In this document: one piece after another, positions 62,470 to 64,000 of the stretch
Layout of the letters: every line of letters starts with the position of its first letter
Numbering within the stretch: the first letter of the stretch is position 1
Source: Thalassospira alkalitolerans
GTDB taxonomy: Bacteria > Pseudomonadota > Alphaproteobacteria > Rhodospirillales > Thalassospiraceae
NCBI RefSeq assembly: GCF_002115745.1
Contig: NZ_JFKB01000007.1
Coordinates: forward strand, 124,001 to 188,000
DNA length: 64,000 nt
Reading direction: 5' to 3'
Made by a program: the position numbers and the translations under genes
The notes under the pieces: model-generated
What the model saw: only the letters and a program-made list of their open reading frames with translations
The model's database searches: none
What the model was told of the DNA's origin: nothing

Positions 62470-63399
62470 TTATGATCCGTTCGCGGTCGTGACGGCATCG
62501 GCCAGTTGTTCGGCGAAACGCGCACCGGATAACAAGCCGCCAAAGGTCCAGCTTGCCGGGACTTGATAGACGGTATTTTTACGTGTGAAGGGCAATGCCT
62601 TCCAGACAGCGGAATTGAACAATTTGGCTTTTTCCGGTTTTGGGGTCGGTTCGATATAGGCGAAATGCGCCGGACCAAGTTTTGCCAGATTGGCAATGTC
62701 GCCGTTAAAGAAGCCCCATCCATTGACCTCGCCCTTCCAGACATTGTTGAAGCCCATCCGGGCCAATGTTGATCCAAAGAGCGAGGTGGGGCCATGAATG
62801 CGGAAATGTGCATCATCAAGGATGCGGACAATTGCGAAATCATTGTCATCGCCAATCACGGCACGGATACGCTGGGCGGCCTTGGCAATGCGCTGGTTGG
62901 CAGATGCAATGACGTCTTCGGCCTTGTCGCTGAGTCCGGTCAGTTTGCCAATATGGCGCAGCAATTCTTCGGCCTTGTCGATGGCCGGCGCATCTGTGTT
63001 GTATATCGAATAGACCACCGTCGGCGCAAAGGCAGATAGCTTGTCATAGGCCATGGCGATTTCGGCACTGATCAGGATGACTTCCGGGCGGCTGTCGCGC
63101 AGGGCTTCGAAATTTGGCGCAACACGGGTGCCAAGATCGGCAAAATGGTCGGGCAATGCCGGTTCGACGACCCAATCGCGATAGGCATCAGATTCAGGAA
63201 TGGCAACCGGATCAATGCCAAGAGCCAGAACACTTTCGGTCAAGGCCCAGTTGGTAACTGCAATGCGTGTCGGGGGGAATGCGAAATTAACCGTGCCCAT
63301 TTCGTGGGTATATGTCTCGGCCGATGCCGGGGCGGCGAACATGGTGCCGGTCAAGAGCATGCAGGTGCTGGCAAAGCTTGTGATCAGACGGTTTCGCAT
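62470..63399 (-). CDS. fhuD: FhuD-like ferric-siderophore-binding protein no. 1
   Basis: 309 residues from the ATG at 63399, giving a signal peptide MRNRLITSFASTCMLLTGTM to PASA; an ATG six codons upstream is possible and would approach the ATPase stop. Same family as the next gene: RIAVTNWALTESVLALGIDPVAIPESDAYRDW, NFEALRDSRPEVILIS and MGFNNVWKGEVNGWG. Tandem binding proteins for one permease suggest different siderophores are captured. Part of a fhuC-fhuD-fhuD-fhuB operon. Confidence 0.87.
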   Translation of the reverse strand: MRNRLITSFASTCMLLTGTMFAAPASAETYTHEMGTVNFAFPPTRIAVTNWALTESVLALGIDPVAIPESDAYRDWVVEPALPDHFADLGTRVAPNFEALRDSRPEVILISAEIAMAYDKLSAFAPTVVYSIYNTDAPAIDKAEELLRHIGKLTGLSDKAEDVIASANQRIAKAAQRIRAVIGDDNDFAIVRILDDAHFRIHGPTSLFGSTLARMGFNNVWKGEVNGWGFFNGDIANLAKLGPAHFAYIEPTPKPEKAKLFNSAVWKALPFTRKNTVYQVPASWTFGGLLSGARFAEQLADAVTTANGS

Positions 63400-63409
63400 G
63401 ATTTGGGCC

Positions 63410-64000
63410 TTATGCAATATAGCTGACGGAATGGGGGGAATCTGGCAGACGGATCACCCCGATTTCAGTCTGGAAAATGTCGCGAAGTGTTTTGGTCTGC
63501 ATGAAATCGCCCGCCGTTCCTTGCCAGCAGGTCTGACCGCCACGCAGGGCAAGGATATGATCGGCAAACCGTCCGACCATGTCGATATCGTGCAGAACGG
63601 CAATGACGGTCAGGCCGATTTCGGATTTCAGGCTGGCAATCAGTTGCAGAATGTCGCGTTGATGGCCGACATCAAGGGCGGAGGTCGGTTCGTCGAGCAA
63701 CAGAACCGGTGCATCCTGTGCCAAAAGCATGGCCAGCCAGACCCGTTGGCGTTCCCCGCCTGACAGGCTGGCGACAAAGCGATCGGCAAAGCCGGTCACA
63801 TGGGTCAGCATCATGGCCTGATCGATTTTTTCGTGATCTTCGGCCCGGTAGCGGCCAAACGCGCCGCGCCAGGGATACCGGCCAAAGGCAATCAGTTCGC
63901 GCACGCTAAGATGGGTCGGGGTAATCGGGTTTTGCGGCAGATAGGCGACCTTGCGCGCGAAATCACGCGTGCTGTGATCGCCAAGAACCGTCGCATCAAG
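63410..64000 (-). CDS. fhuC: Fe(3+)-hydroxamate ABC transporter ATPase FhuC (5' partial)
   Basis: The frame stays open to the window edge on the minus strand, so the start and the Walker A motif lie outside. Visible: Q-loop YLPQNP, the ELIAFGRYPWRG segment typical of FhuC/FecE/BtuD siderophore ATPases, signature LSGGERQRVWLAMLLAQ, Walker B VLLLDEPTSALD and H-loop LHDIDM. It energises FhuB. First visible gene of the iron-transport operon, 10 bp before binding protein no. 1. Confidence 0.9.
   Translation of the reverse strand, partial: LDATVLGDHSTRDFARKVAYLPQNPITPTHLSVRELIAFGRYPWRGAFGRYRAEDHEKIDQAMMLTHVTGFADRFVASLSGGERQRVWLAMLLAQDAPVLLLDEPTSALDVGHQRDILQLIASLKSEIGLTVIAVLHDIDMVGRFADHILALRGGQTCWQGTAGDFMQTKTLRDIFQTEIGVIRLPDSPHSVSYIA

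Noticed and set aside
62466-62855. 130-codon N-terminal extension of FhuD-like protein no. 2
   Set aside because: It lies wholly inside the paralogous gene in another frame; the ATG at 62465 starts a proper signal peptide.

Overview
This 64 kb window looks like a chromosomal segment of a free-living, heterotrophic alphaproteobacterium. Support comes from the soluble fdsGBA-type NAD formate dehydrogenase, TctABC and TRAP carboxylate transporters, a NodT-type efflux lipoprotein, oxidative (Weimberg-type) pentose catabolism, moderate GC and dense operons on both strands. Rhodospirillales near Thalassospira is my best guess, by inference only. I saw no rRNA, tRNA, insertion sequence, prophage or CRISPR array.

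Layout. (1) 1-4.5 kb: a MocR/GntR-aminotransferase regulator (5' end outside the window), an omega-amino acid:pyruvate aminotransferase, a TauE/SafE exporter and a YdfG-like SDR, plausibly a beta-alanine/malonate-semialdehyde unit. (2) 4.5-13.9 kb: a formate unit: an OFA-family antiporter behind a predicted sigma-54 promoter with two palindromic upstream sites, a LysR regulator, and fdsG-fdsB-fdsA-fdsD-fdhD. (3) 13.9-23.8 kb: a LacI regulator and TctCBA transporter divergent from an L-arabinonate-type pathway (IlvD/EDD dehydratase, DHDPS-family dehydratase, 2-oxoglutarate-semialdehyde dehydrogenase, RraA-like protein), with LacI-type palindromes between them. (4) 24-33.2 kb: a D-xylose unit: ROK regulator, XylX-like dehydratase, XylFHG ABC transporter, and divergent XylB-like xylose dehydrogenase plus an unusually long IlvD/EDD dehydratase. 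(5) 33.1-40.4 kb: a MacAB/NodT-type tripartite efflux system divergent from a two-component system. (6) 40.5-54.7 kb: dienelactone hydrolase, FAH-family enzymes, FGGY kinase, HAD phosphatase, two FCD/GntR regulators, aldose epimerase, SMP-30 lactonase, KdgD, a DctPQM TRAP transporter and uronate dehydrogenase: a uronate/aldarate unit. (7) 54.7-64 kb: iron uptake: Fur-box-preceded FecI/FecR, a transducer-type TonB receptor, an uncharacterised 141-residue protein, and a FhuB permease, two tandem FhuD-like binding proteins and a FhuC ATPase (5' end outside the window).

The genes fit together as a sugar-acid catabolic region: arabinonate, xylose and uronate routes all converge on 2-oxoglutarate semialdehyde, and the one dehydrogenase seen here (21.4-22.9 kb) could serve all three. 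A reproducible regulatory feature is a strong hairpin directly after each of the three first-position solute-binding-protein genes (tctC, xylF, dctP). Function assignments come from reading protein sequences without database searches.
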